Below are positions 1 to 7,684 of a DNA stretch of 32,578 nucleotides, piece by piece. The DNA is taken from the NCBI GenBank assembly GCA_910589135.1, contig CAJUSL010000013.1, forward strand, positions 1-32,578. Direction: 5' to 3'. Source of the DNA: an uncultured Eggerthellaceae bacterium (lineage in GTDB: Bacteria; Actinomycetota; Coriobacteriia; Coriobacteriales; Eggerthellaceae). Both the position numbers and the translations under genes were made by a program. The notes beneath the pieces were generated by a model that was given only the letters and a program-made list of their open reading frames with translations, had not been told where the DNA came from and ran no database searches. Numbering within the stretch: position 1 is the stretch's first letter; the number at the start of each line of letters is the position of its first letter.

Positions 1-576
1 ATGGAGCTGGTCGACGGGATCGAAAGAAAGACCGTGCAGATCGTTCCCGAGAACGCTTTCAGGGAAGCCGTCGCGAACGCCCTGGCCCACCGAGACTGGG
101 CGTCGTCGGCAAACGTGCGCATCTCGTTCTTCGACGATAGGATCCAGGTCGTCTCTCCCGGCGGCCTTCCGAAAGGGATCACGGAGTCGGAATACCTGCA
201 GGGGCGCGTATCCGTCCTTCGGAATCCGATCGTCGGCGACGTTCTGAACCGGTTGAAATACATCGAGCGGTTTGGCACGGGCGTGCCAAGAATCAAGGAG
301 GCCTACCGGGATTCCCTGCTCTCCCCGTCATTCGACGTCGAGGAGAACAGCATTTCCGTCACGCTGCCCGTGCTTGGCGAAGAAGCCGACCTGAACGAGG
401 ACGAAAAGCTCGTCCTCGGGCTCGTCAAGGAACGTGGCACAATCACGAGGCGCATCGCGGAATCCGATCTGGAGCTAAGCCCGGGCAAAACGTCGCGGGC
501 GCTGAGGTCGCTGGTGGACAAGAAGCTGCTGCGCATCGAAGGAGCCGCCAGGTCAACCCGGTACACGTTGCCTTAG
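1..576 (+). CDS. C-terminal part of an AlbA_2/Schlafen-type ATP-binding regulator (5' end outside window)
   Basis: Partial gene; the frame is open at base 1, so the ATG there may be internal. The first 110 residues fit the HATPase_c_4 region of AlbA_2-type regulators, often annotated as RecG-like helicases: NALAHRD near residue 26 and FGTGVPRI near 91 are hallmarks of that domain. The last 60 residues look like a winged-helix DNA-binding domain with a recognition helix near SPGKTSRALRSLV. The missing N-terminus should carry the AlbA_2 (Schlafen-like) domain. The full family is usually 400-550 residues, so roughly half is visible. It stops 37 bases before the convergent ecfT end. Such proteins are often accessory or defence-linked genes, but nothing here shows a specific target. 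The family call is good; the function is unknown. Confidence 0.75.
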   Translation: MELVDGIERKTVQIVPENAFREAVANALAHRDWASSANVRISFFDDRIQVVSPGGLPKGITESEYLQGRVSVLRNPIVGDVLNRLKYIERFGTGVPRIKEAYRDSLLSPSFDVEENSISVTLPVLGEEADLNEDEKLVLGLVKERGTITRRIAESDLELSPGKTSRALRSLVDKKLLRIEGAARSTRYTLP

Positions 577-613
577 GCGCGCGCACGCCGACCGCCCAAG
601 CGGAACCAAGCCG

Positions 614-1420
614 TCAGCCAAGCGCCACGTTCAGCACGACCACCGCCGCAAGAGCGGCCGCAAGCACGCAGGCGGCCACCGCGTCACGCCGCCCGAACGC
701 AAGGGGATGCAACCGCGTGCGCCCCTTCGCCCCATGGTAGCAGCGCGCCTCCATGGCGTCGGACAGCGTGTCTGCATGGCGGAACACGCTCGCGAACAGC
801 GGAACGATCAGGCTGGCGATCGACGCCATCCCCGCCCGCAACGGGCTGGTCGATAGCCGCGCCCCGCGCGCAATCTGCGCCACCTTGATCTGCCGGAACT
901 CGTCGGCGAACTGCGGAAGGAACCGCAACGCCGTCCCCATCACGAACGCAAACTCGTGCGCCGGCACGCCGATGCGCGTCAGCGGCTGCAGCAGCCGCTC
1001 GATGGCCTCGGTGATGTCCATCGACGTCGTCGTGAGCGTCAACAGACTCCCCGACAGCAGCAGCAGCGCAAGCCGCACGGCAACGAACAGCGCCTGCGCG
1101 ACGCCCCCCTCGCTGATGCGCAGCCATCCCCAGTCCACGTACACCGCGCCGCCCTGCACGAACAACAGATTGAACAGCCCCGTCAGCACCACGATGAACG
1201 AAAGCGGCGCGATGGACCGCAGCGCCTGCGACAGCGGGATGCGCGCAGCCAGCACGAACGCCACCAAAAGCGCGGCCACGAACGCCAGCGCCGCCGCGTT
1301 CTGCGCGCTGAAGATGACGACCACCAAGAACAGCGTGGCCAGCACCTTCGTGCGCGGGTCGAGCGCGTGAACGGGGCTTTCCGCCGGCCAGTAGCGGCCG
1401 AACAACGCGTTGCCGCTCAT
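614..1420 (-). CDS. ecfT: ECF transporter transmembrane (T) component
   Basis: 268-residue integral membrane protein that couples the ECF ATPases to the substrate-binding S component. Several hydrophobic helices are visible (near residues 28-60, 68-90, 105-130 and 245-268). The C-terminal cytoplasmic part has the two short Arg motifs typical of EcfT coupling helices: ARG in QIARGARL and ARC in MEARCYHG. I chose the ATG at 1420 because it overlaps the TGA of the upstream ATPase gene as ATGA, typical of translational coupling. An open frame runs further upstream, but it lies antisense to or inside the ATPase gene and is not credible. It is the last gene of the ribU-ecfA-ecfT operon and so should depend on the FMN riboswitch upstream of ribU. 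Length and motifs are normal. Confidence 0.92.
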   Translation of the reverse strand: MSGNALFGRYWPAESPVHALDPRTKVLATLFLVVVIFSAQNAAALAFVAALLVAFVLAARIPLSQALRSIAPLSFIVVLTGLFNLLFVQGGAVYVDWGWLRISEGGVAQALFVAVRLALLLLSGSLLTLTTTSMDITEAIERLLQPLTRIGVPAHEFAFVMGTALRFLPQFADEFRQIKVAQIARGARLSTSPLRAGMASIASLIVPLFASVFRHADTLSDAMEARCYHGAKGRTRLHPLAFGRRDAVAACVLAAALAAVVVLNVALG

Positions 1421-3429
1421 GCGCTTCCCCCGTTCGGCCCGGGCTCGTGCCCGCACCCGCGCTCGCAGCCTGCATCCGCGCCGGGCGCGTGCCTGTCGGG
1501 CGGGAGCTCGCTGCCGTCCGTCGGCTCGCAGCCTGCATCCGCGCCGGGTGGGCGCTCGCCGGGCGCCTTGCCCTGCCATCGCTCTGCCACTTGGGCGGCA
1601 AGCTCGGGAATCGTCGGGATGCCGCAAAAGCAGCCGCCCAGTCCCAGCACGTGCGCCAGGTGCACCGTATGAGGCACGCCCAATCCGATGCCGCGAATGG
1701 CCTCCTCGTCGGAGAAGATGGTCGCAGGGGCGCCGTCGGCCACCACCTCGCCGCGATTGAGCAGCAGAACCCGGTTGCACAGCTTCGCCAAGTCGTCCAT
1801 GTTGTGGGACACCATGACGGTGGCGACGTTGCTCGCCTCGTGCAACTCGGCGATCAGGTCGAGGAACCGCCCGTGCGCGCAAGGGTCGAGCCCGGCGGTC
1901 GGCTCGTCCAAGATCAGCACGCGCGGGCGCATGGCCAGCACGCCCGCCAGCGCCACGCGCCGCTGCTGTCCGCCCGACAATGCAAAGGGGCTCTTCCCGC
2001 CCACCTCGTCGGCATCGAGATGCACCAACCGCAGCGCCTCACGCACGCGCTCGGCCACGTCCTCCTGCGAAAGTCCCAGGTTGCGCGGCCCGAACGCCAC
2101 GTCCTCGAACACGGTCGGCGCAAACAGCTGATGCTCGGGATACTGGAACACCATTCCCACCGCGCGCCGTATCTCCTCCGTGTTGCGCTTGTCCGCCAGG
2201 TTGCGGCCACGCGCCAGCACCTCGCCCGCAGTGGGTTGCAGAAGGGCGGCCATCAGCTGTACCAGCGTGCTCTTGCCCGATCCGGTATGCCCGGCAATGC
2301 CCAGGAAGTCGCCTTCGTTCAGCGAGAACGACACGTCTTTGAGAGCCTGCAGGCCGACCGCCGCGCCCTTGCCCGCATAGGAGAAGCCGACGTTGCGCAG
2401 CGACATGATGGCCTCGCCTTCGACGGCAGTGGCACAGGACGGCGTGGCTTCGGCGGCGCGTGCGGTCGCCGGCTCGCCGGCAACTCTGCCATCCAGGCAA
2501 TTGGCGCGGACGGGGCCTTCACTACTGGGGCCTTCGCCTTCGCCACTGGGGCCTTCGCCTTCAGCAGCACCTTCGCCGCCCGCGTCGCCGTCGCAGCCCG
2601 CGCCCGCAGCCATCCCCAGCCGCTGCAGCTGCTGCTCGAGACGCTCTTCCTCCACGCACACGTCCACCAAAACGCCAGCGTCCTGCAGCGCCATGCTCAT
2701 CTGCACGGCGAACGGCGCCTCCAGGTCCAAGCCCTGCAGCTGCCGTGCCTGCGACAACACTTCGTCAGGCGCGCCATCCATGGCAACCGCGCCCCTGTCG
2801 AGCACGATCACGCGGTCGGCGCCCGCAGCCTCTTCCATGAAGTGGGTGATCAGCACGATGGTCATGCCCGCGTCGTTGAGCTCGCGGCACAGGCGCATCA
2901 GCCCACGCCGCCCGCGCGGGTCCAACATTGAGGCGGCTTCGTCGAAAACGATGATGCGCGGGTCCATGGCGTACGCCCCTGCAATCGCGACGCGCTGCTT
3001 CTGGCCGCCGGAAAGCGCAAACGTCTCGCGCTTGGCGAAGCCTTGAAGCCCCACGCGCCCGAGTGCCTCCTGCACGCGCCCGGGCAGTTCGCTCGAAGGG
3101 ACGCCGATGTTCTCGGGCCCGAACGCCACGTCGTCCTCGACGACGGCCGCGACGATCTGGTCGTCGGGGTTCTGGAACACCAGGCCGGCACTGCGCCGCA
3201 CTTCGAAGAGGTTGGCGGAATCGCTCGTATCAAGGCCGACCACCTGCACCTCGCCCGCATCGGGCAGCAGCAGTGCATCGACGTGGCGCGCCAGCGTCGA
3301 CTTCCCGCTGCCGTTGCCGCCCAAGATGCAGACGAACGAACCTTGCGCAATGCTCAGCGTGACGCCATCAAGCGCCAGGGTCTGCCCGTCGTAGCTGTAG
3401 CTGACGTCCTTGAACTCGACGGCATTCAT
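1417..3429 (-). CDS. ecfA: Single-chain double ABC ATPase of an ECF transporter (EcfA1-EcfA2 fusion)
   Basis: 670 residues with two complete ABC ATPase domains. Domain 1: Walker A GGNGSGKST at 37-45, signature LSGGQ at 139-143, Walker B ending FDE at 162-164. Domain 2: Walker A GHTGSGKST at 380-388, LSGGQ at 484-488, Walker B LDEP at 507-510. Most ECF systems encode these as two proteins; here they are joined by a linker of about 60 residues (about 270-330) rich in Gly, Glu and Ser with GEGPS-type repeats. Domain 1 has DEAAS in place of the more usual DEPT after Walker B, as in many EcfA proteins. The C-terminal tail after about residue 620 is hydrophilic and carries a repeated PGADAGCE unit. 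It lies between ribU (55-base gap) and ecfT (4-base overlap), so it should power riboflavin uptake and possibly other S components in the genome. Confidence 0.93.
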   Translation of the reverse strand: MNAVEFKDVSYSYDGQTLALDGVTLSIAQGSFVCILGGNGSGKSTLARHVDALLLPDAGEVQVVGLDTSDSANLFEVRRSAGLVFQNPDDQIVAAVVEDDVAFGPENIGVPSSELPGRVQEALGRVGLQGFAKRETFALSGGQKQRVAIAGAYAMDPRIIVFDEAASMLDPRGRRGLMRLCRELNDAGMTIVLITHFMEEAAGADRVIVLDRGAVAMDGAPDEVLSQARQLQGLDLEAPFAVQMSMALQDAGVLVDVCVEEERLEQQLQRLGMAAGAGCDGDAGGEGAAEGEGPSGEGEGPSSEGPVRANCLDGRVAGEPATARAAEATPSCATAVEGEAIMSLRNVGFSYAGKGAAVGLQALKDVSFSLNEGDFLGIAGHTGSGKSTLVQLMAALLQPTAGEVLARGRNLADKRNTEEIRRAVGMVFQYPEHQLFAPTVFEDVAFGPRNLGLSQEDVAERVREALRLVHLDADEVGGKSPFALSGGQQRRVALAGVLAMRPRVLILDEPTAGLDPCAHGRFLDLIAELHEASNVATVMVSHNMDDLAKLCNRVLLLNRGEVVADGAPATIFSDEEAIRGIGLGVPHTVHLAHVLGLGGCFCGIPTIPELAAQVAERWQGKAPGERPPGADAGCEPTDGSELPPDRHAPGADAGCERGCGHEPGPNGGSA
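1461..1548. repeat. 25-bp direct repeat inside the 3' end of ecfA
   Basis: An identical 25-base sequence occurs at 1461-1485 and 1524-1548. The 63-base spacing (21 codons) keeps both copies in frame, and they encode the repeated PGADAGCE unit in the EcfA tail. The pattern fits a short in-frame tandem duplication in a weakly constrained tail. No function is evident. Confidence 0.8.
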
Positions 3430-3484
3430 CGCATCACCATGCGCTGGATGCCAGGCGCCAAGACCGGCATGGCATCTGCCCGGC

Positions 3485-4075
3485 TTAGGCCTTCGCCTGT
3501 TTCTTCGCGGGCGTAATCAGATTCGAAATGGCCTTGTAGACCAGCATGACCAGCACGCTCACCAGCACGCCCTTGATCACGTTGAACGGCAGGATGGCAG
3601 GCACGACAAGCGCCGCCACCGCCTCGAACGGCATGCCGTAGAACAGCGGGTCGATGACCAGATTCGCGATGATGATGCCAACGATCAGGCACACCGTGGC
3701 CACGACCAGCCCGATGATGCCGCCTTTCAGCGTGTGCATGCGGGCATAGATCAAGGCCGCCGGCACGATGTACACGATGGCGACGATGCAACTCATGAGG
3801 CACCCGACCCAGTTGCCCGTAATGGCCGCATGGGCCACCGCGCAGGCCAGGCCGACCACCAGCCCGGGGCCCGCCCCATAGGCGAATCCGACGACCGTCG
3901 ACGGCACCAGCGAGACGTCGAGCTTCAAGAACGAAGCCGACGGGAAGATGGGGAACTCGATGAAGCTAAGCAGCAGCGCCAAAGCGCACATCAGCGCCAT
4001 GACCACGAGCTGCTTCGTGCTCCATCGGTTCTCGTTCTGCAGAGTGGGGGTGTTTGCGCGCGCGTCAATAGACAT
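3485..4075 (-). CDS. ribU: Riboflavin ECF transporter substrate-binding (S) component, RibU-like
   Basis: 196-residue membrane protein with about six hydrophobic segments. The stretch EFPIFPSASFLKLDVS followed by a Gly-rich helix and GNWVGCLMSCIVAIVYIVPA resembles RibU, where the first loop helps bind riboflavin. The C-terminus is short and basic (PAKKQAKA). The ATG at 4075 is chosen because AGGAGGT ends six bases upstream; an in-frame ATG at 4126 would start inside the FMN riboswitch and has no good ribosome site. The riboswitch directly upstream supports flavin specificity independently of the protein similarity. It is the first gene of the operon with the double ATPase and EcfT, so the complete transporter is encoded here. 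Riboflavin specificity is inferred from both lines and is quite secure. Confidence 0.93.
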   Translation of the reverse strand: MSIDARANTPTLQNENRWSTKQLVVMALMCALALLLSFIEFPIFPSASFLKLDVSLVPSTVVGFAYGAGPGLVVGLACAVAHAAITGNWVGCLMSCIVAIVYIVPAALIYARMHTLKGGIIGLVVATVCLIVGIIIANLVIDPLFYGMPFEAVAALVVPAILPFNVIKGVLVSVLVMLVYKAISNLITPAKKQAKA

Positions 4076-4086
4076 AGTGAGACCTC

Positions 4087-4322
4087 CTGCCTCTTCCATC
4101 CGGACTGTAACCGTTGGCTCCGGCATTCGACCGGATCAACCCATAGGCTGCCAGCAGCGCACGCTGGACAAGCCAATGGGCTCGCGGGCTCCCAACACCG
4201 CACGTGCAATTAGGACGTTTCGAATCGCACACGCCTCATCGCGTGCAATTTGGAACGTCCTAATTGCACGCGTTGCCGTGTCGGCTACCGCCAGTGAGGA
4301 ATTTCACCTCGCCTTGAAACAG
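4087..4322 (-). promoter_or_regulatory. FMN riboswitch (RFN element) upstream of ribU
   Basis: Reading the minus strand, the conserved RFN blocks appear in order: GGCGAGGTGAAATTCC then TGGCGGT (4313 down to about 4284), AGCCCGCGAGCC (4190-4179), GATCCGGT, GCCGGAGCCAACGGT, and AGTCCGGATGGAAGAG (ending near 4091). A P1 stem closes the element: CUGUUUC at 4322-4316 pairs with GAGGCAG at 4093-4087. The ribU ribosome site AGGAGGT starts right after P1, so FMN binding probably hides it and blocks translation; no strong terminator hairpin is visible. In this family FMN binding lowers expression, so riboflavin uptake would be shut off when flavin is plentiful. Unusual: 92 nucleotides (4191-4282) are inserted in the variable P3 arm. 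Confidence 0.95.
4203..4272. repeat. Nested direct and inverted repeats forming the expanded P3 arm of the riboswitch
   Basis: Arm A (4203-4219, CGTGCAATTAGGACGTT) is the exact reverse complement of arm C (4254-4270), giving a 17-bp stem. A second copy, arm B (4240-4250, CGCGTGCAATT), is the exact reverse complement of 4262-4272, giving an 11-bp stem that competes for the same arm C. A and B are therefore near direct repeats that can pair with C in mutually exclusive ways. The outer bases CCGACAC and GTGTTGG can extend the A-C stem towards the riboswitch core. Confidence 0.85.
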
Positions 4323-4333
4323 ATACGCCGCCG

Positions 4334-4339
4334 ATTATA
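4334..4339 (-). promoter_or_regulatory. -10 box of the ribU operon promoter
   Basis: The minus strand has a perfect TATAAT here. Transcription would start about seven bases on, near 4327, just before the first P1 base of the riboswitch at 4322, which is the expected spacing. No good -35 hexamer is visible at 16-18 bases. The call rests on the -10 box and its position. Confidence 0.6.
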
Positions 4340-4344
4340 CGCCA

Positions 4345-4604
4345 ACAACGCACGCATGCCGCGCCAAATGTCACCCAATCCGGGCAAGACGTCGAGCAAA
4401 ACACGGCCCGATGCCAGAAACTTGGCTCCTCTTGGACACGAAAAAGTGGCAACGCCTCGCAAAAAGGCATCACAGAGCACAATGCACCGGCACGCGCATC
4501 GGTTCCGCACGGCACCGCTTTGCAAAAACGGCATTGTCGCCCTAACAAAGAGCACGGCAGCTGCGCCCACGCTGCCGTCCAGACCGCGCCCCGCCCCAGC
4601 GCGC
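4345..4604. other. Non-coding spacer between pilT and the ribU promoter
   Basis: About 260 bases between the pilT stop and the ribU promoter. I see no supported gene, no recognisable RNA and no clear terminator with a T-run. Open frames through it are antisense shadows of neighbouring genes or have poor codon use. It probably holds the pilT transcript end. Confidence 0.4.
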
Positions 4605-5675
4605 CTACCGCGCTGCGTTGAAGCGGTTCTTCAGCGCGTCGTGGTGAATGGCGTGCTGCAGCGCAACCTCCTGCGTGATGGTGCCCGCAGCGGCAAGCTC
4701 GAACAGGCTCTGGTCCATCGTGCGCATGCCCGTCTCGCGGCCTGCAGCGATCACGCTGTCGATCTGGTGCGACTTCTGCTCGCGAATAAGATTGCGGATG
4801 GCCGGCGTCGCGAACATGATCTCGAAGGCCGGCACCACGCCCCCGTCGATGCTCGGCACCAGCTGTTGGCTGACCACGGCCTGCAGCACCATGGAAAGCT
4901 GCATGCGGATCTGCCTCTGCTGGTTCGGCGGGAAGGCGTCCACGATGCGGTCGATGGTGTTGGCCGCGCTGGTGGTGTGCAGGGTGGAGAACATCAGCTG
5001 CGCCATCTCGGCGGCGGTCATCGCGGCGGCAATCGTGTCCGGGTCGCGCATCTCGCCCAGCAACATGACGTCGGGAGCCTCGCGCATGGCCGAGCGCATC
5101 GCCTCGGCATAGGTGGCGACATCGGTGGGAACCTCGCGCTGCGTAACGATGCAACTCTTGTGGGAGTGCACGAACTCGATCGGGTCCTCCATCGTGATGA
5201 TGTGCCCCGACCTCGTGTTGTTCAGCCGGTCGATGATGCAGGCAAGCGTGGAGGACTTGCCGGCACCCGCCGGGCCGGTGACCAGCACGAGCCCCTTCGT
5301 CAGATCAGCCAGCCTCATCACCTCGGGCGGAATGTGGAACTCCTCGGGCGTAGGCAGGTCGAACGGAATGACCCTGATCACCGCGCCATAGCTTCCGCGC
5401 TGGCGGAACACGTTGGCGCGGAAGCGACCGGTCCCCGGAAGCGCGAAGGAGAAGTCGTCGTCGTGATTGTGCGAGTCGAAGAAGGGCTGCATCGGCCGGT
5501 GTGCCAGCTCGTACACCGCCTTGATCAACTCCTCGGTATGCGCCGGACGCATCGGGTCGCCCTGGCTGCGCCTCTGCTGCCCGTCGACCCGATAGGTCAG
5601 CGGCAGTCCCGCCACCACGAACACGTCGGATGCGCCGCATTCGACCACGTTGTTCAACAGTTTGTCCAGCTTCAT
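4605..5675 (-). CDS. pilT: PilT-like type IV pilus retraction ATPase
   Basis: 356 residues, normal PilT length. Motifs in order: Walker A GPAGAGKSS near 134-142, Asp box MEDPIEFVH near 162-170, Walker B LLGEMRDPDT near 205-214, His box STLHTTSAANT near 230-240, and the PilT-specific AIRNLIREQK near 292-301. The last one separates PilT from PilB/GspE assembly ATPases. In the cytoplasm it should power pilus disassembly (twitching or DNA uptake). The ATG at 5675 has AAGGAG five bases upstream. It is the last gene of a minus-strand operon whose upstream members encode a GspF/PilC platform and pilin-like proteins. No PilB/GspE assembly ATPase is in this operon, so it is either elsewhere in the genome or this ATPase has a broader role. 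Confidence 0.93.
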   Translation of the reverse strand: MKLDKLLNNVVECGASDVFVVAGLPLTYRVDGQQRRSQGDPMRPAHTEELIKAVYELAHRPMQPFFDSHNHDDDFSFALPGTGRFRANVFRQRGSYGAVIRVIPFDLPTPEEFHIPPEVMRLADLTKGLVLVTGPAGAGKSSTLACIIDRLNNTRSGHIITMEDPIEFVHSHKSCIVTQREVPTDVATYAEAMRSAMREAPDVMLLGEMRDPDTIAAAMTAAEMAQLMFSTLHTTSAANTIDRIVDAFPPNQQRQIRMQLSMVLQAVVSQQLVPSIDGGVVPAFEIMFATPAIRNLIREQKSHQIDSVIAAGRETGMRTMDQSLFELAAAGTITQEVALQHAIHHDALKNRFNAAR

Positions 5676-5727
5676 CTTCTCTCCTTGCTCCGATGGGCCC
5701 AGCGCAACCGGGCCCAATCCAATCCGG

Positions 5728-6318
5728 CTATCCAAGCCAGAGTTGCTCGCTTTGCGCGCTTTCGTCCCACGCCTTCGTCGACCTCCACTGAAGCACGTCG
5801 CAGCCGCCTTGGCCGTCAATGCCGAATATGCAGAAAAGCTCGTACCCCCTCGGCGAGGCAAGCGTGCACTGCACGCCGCCCACGTAACCCGCAAGGGAGC
5901 CGTCGCCGGCCTCCTTGCCGAGCAGCGACGCCAGCTCGTCGTGGCCCAGCGCCTTGGCCTGGGACCTGACGGCCTCCAGCGTGGAATGCGCCCCCTCGGG
6001 AAGCGCGGGCAGCCTGTCTCCGAGTGCCGCCATCAAGTCGGCTGCGGCCACGCCGCTGCCCGCGAGGGACTGCGCCTCGCCGTCCAGCAGCGCATAGAAC
6101 CTCTGCCCGGCGCTGTCGACGTCGTACATCTGTTGCATGCTTGCGGCCTGGCGCTCGGAAAGGCGTGCGGACGCAAGGGACGTGGACAACGCCAGCACGG
6201 CCAAGACCGCAAGGCAGATGCCCACCACCAGCACGAACAGGTCGAGCACGCCCATGCGCATGGACCGCCGCACCTGTCGCCTCGACGCCGCACGCGTGCC
6301 TGCAGCCCGCCTACTCAC
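5728..6318 (-). CDS. Small membrane-anchored protein of the type IV filament operon
   Basis: 196 residues, not recognised. A basic N-terminus (SRRAAGTRAASRRQVRRS) leads into one hydrophobic segment of about 22 residues (near 29-50) and then a soluble domain with a likely coiled-coil start (SARLSERQAASMQQMYDVDSA). Two Cys lie in the C-terminal part (VQCTLAS and LFCIFG). The layout resembles minor pilin-like or pilus-assembly (PilN/PilO-type) proteins, but no Glu at +5 of a prepilin cleavage site is visible. The GTG at 6318 is chosen because GGAGG lies six bases upstream and it overlaps the end of the previous gene; ATG at 6261 is an alternative. The overlap ties it to the filament operon. Role by context only. 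Confidence 0.7.
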   Translation of the reverse strand: MSRRAAGTRAASRRQVRRSMRMGVLDLFVLVVGICLAVLAVLALSTSLASARLSERQAASMQQMYDVDSAGQRFYALLDGEAQSLAGSGVAAADLMAALGDRLPALPEGAHSTLEAVRSQAKALGHDELASLLGKEAGDGSLAGYVGGVQCTLASPRGYELFCIFGIDGQGGCDVLQWRSTKAWDESAQSEQLWLG

Positions 6319-6790
6319 GGCCCACCTCCCCACCGGAAGGCACGTACCTGCTGGCCGCAAGCGCGCACAGCTCGTCGGCGCCACGCACCACTGTGACGCG
6401 CGCATCGTACATGACGCCCGCCTCCATCGGGGCGCTGCCTACGTCGCACATGACGACGTAGTCGCCAACGACCTGCTCCTCGGGAATGCCAGCCGGGTCG
6501 GCAACGAATTCCTCGACGGCGTTCTGCGCGATGTCGGCCGCCTCCTGCATGCGCTGGGCGCCTGACGACGCCTCGGCGGCGAAGGCGAACAGCGACACGG
6601 TGACCGCCAGCAGAACCAGCACGCACGTCAAAAGCAGCATGGCCTCCACCATGAAGGTGCCCTGCGTCCGCGACGCCCGACGCGTGCGCGCCTGCCCGCC
6701 CCGCGCGGCAGCGGCGCCGGCGCGGCTCGCGGCCCGGCTCATGGCGGCATCGCCCGCGGCAGTGCCGGCATGGTTCATGCCGTCGCTCAC
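6311..6790 (-). CDS. Type IV prepilin-like protein (PilV-like minor pilin)
   Basis: 159 residues. A long basic leader of about 45 residues ends in RTQG, followed by TFMVEAMLLLTCVLVLLAV. That fits a class III prepilin peptidase site: cleavage after Gly, Glu at +5 and then about 25 hydrophobic residues. The remaining 85 residues form a small globular domain ending near SRYVPSGGEVGRE. Such minor pilins prime or cap type IV filaments. The start is a GTG whose last two bases begin the TGA of the upstream gene (GTGA overlap); GGAGG lies about ten bases upstream. The Ala- and Arg-rich leader is longer than usual, so a later start is possible. No prepilin peptidase gene is in the window. Confidence 0.8.
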   Translation of the reverse strand: MSDGMNHAGTAAGDAAMSRAASRAGAAAARGGQARTRRASRTQGTFMVEAMLLLTCVLVLLAVTVSLFAFAAEASSGAQRMQEAADIAQNAVEEFVADPAGIPEEQVVGDYVVMCDVGSAPMEAGVMYDARVTVVRGADELCALAASRYVPSGGEVGRE

Positions 6791-7374
6791 AGCAGCACCA
6801 CCTCCTCGGAGACGATGGCGCCATCGGCGGGGTCGGCCCCGCCGCCGGTCTCGTCAAGCGGACGCACGCTGCGCAGCGCGACGCTCGCGTCGCCCTTGTC
6901 GGTATCGACCGTCAGCATGCCCCGCTCGACGAAGAACTCGAACTTCTCGGTCGGGAACATGGCCACGGCCGCTTCCGGCGAATACGGCGCATCGGCCGGC
7001 GCGTATTCTTGCACAAGGTTGCCGTCATGCTTGTAAATGCGCGTCTCGAAGTCGCCCACGCTCACGTGCTCCACGAGCACCAGCGCCTTGCCCTCGGGCC
7101 CCTCGCCCGTTCGAACGAACCCGGTGGAATCAAGGCCGCGCACCGTGTTCGCGATGAAGCCAACCGACAACCGCGCATCCTTCGACGCATTGGAAGCGGT
7201 CACCTCGGCCGCGAACGACCGCAGCCCCATCGCAAGCACGAGAAGCAACAGCACGACGAACAACGCGAACAGCAGAACGGGCGCGATGCCCTTCGCAGAA
7301 CCTCCGGCCTCGGGCCGTGCCCCGCGCGTCTTTCCCGCCGAAACGGTGCCGGCGCTTTTCGCAAGCTGCGTCAT
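6787..7374 (-). CDS. Single-pass membrane protein of the type IV filament operon, possibly DUF4860-like
   Basis: 195 residues. After a basic N-terminus of about 28 residues comes a strong hydrophobic segment (IAPVLLFALFVVLLLLVLAM, near 30-49) and an extracellular domain of about 145 residues containing NASKDARLSVGFIANTVRG and ending in EEVVLL. The overall pattern recalls the DUF4860 proteins that accompany type II secretion or pilus operons in Firmicutes and Actinobacteria; that identification is from memory and uncertain. It overlaps the upstream gene by ATGA and the downstream prepilin by GTGA, so expression is probably coupled. Most likely a minor pilin or pilus assembly factor. Confidence 0.75.
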   Translation of the reverse strand: MTQLAKSAGTVSAGKTRGARPEAGGSAKGIAPVLLFALFVVLLLLVLAMGLRSFAAEVTASNASKDARLSVGFIANTVRGLDSTGFVRTGEGPEGKALVLVEHVSVGDFETRIYKHDGNLVQEYAPADAPYSPEAAVAMFPTEKFEFFVERGMLTVDTDKGDASVALRSVRPLDETGGGADPADGAIVSEEVVLL

Positions 7375-7682
7375 CTCACCACCACCTGGACGCTAGGCAT
7401 GACGTTGGACGCGTACGCGACATAGGTGACCACGTAGTCCTCGTCGTTGACCACCAGCCCGTAGTTCTCTTCCAGATATTCAAGCGTGGGAGGGTAGGCG
7501 CCCTCGAGTGCCAGGCATTGCATCGCCGAGTCGAGCACCGTCTGGCGCAGCGTGACGGCCCCCTGCTCGACGGCCACGTTCGCGGCCACGCCGAAATAGG
7601 TCCATGCCGCCACCACGGCCATGATGGCCAAGATGACCAGAATCAGCTTCCCGCCGAGGTCTGTCGAGCGACGCTGCTCCAT
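7371..7682 (-). CDS. Small single-pass membrane protein of the type IV filament operon
   Basis: 103 residues. One hydrophobic segment (LILVILAIMAVVAAWTYFGVA, near 13-33) is followed by a compact domain containing CLALEGAYPPTLEYLEENYG and ending VMPSVQVVVR. The motif with the paired prolines and two Tyr looks like a conserved family found in similar pilus clusters, but I cannot name it. Residue G10 or G11 before the hydrophobic stretch could be a prepilin cleavage point, but there is no Glu at +5. The ATG follows the gspF stop by two bases and the gene ends in an ATGA overlap with the next gene. Possibly a minor pilin or alignment protein. Confidence 0.75.
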   Translation of the reverse strand: MEQRRSTDLGGKLILVILAIMAVVAAWTYFGVAANVAVEQGAVTLRQTVLDSAMQCLALEGAYPPTLEYLEENYGLVVNDEDYVVTYVAYASNVMPSVQVVVR

Positions 7683-7684
7683 CC

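Noticed and set aside
614..1882. Longer start for ecfT (open frame to 1882)
   Set aside because: The upstream part overlaps the ATPase gene in another frame and is Arg-rich without conservation features; the ATGA overlap start at 1420 is far better.
3948..5969. Long plus-strand frame of 673 codons
   Set aside because: It runs antisense to ribU, the riboswitch and pilT, with Arg/His-rich, low-complexity translation. It is a high-GC shadow frame, as are 7919-10468, 10827-12476, 13055-15229 and 14913-17480.
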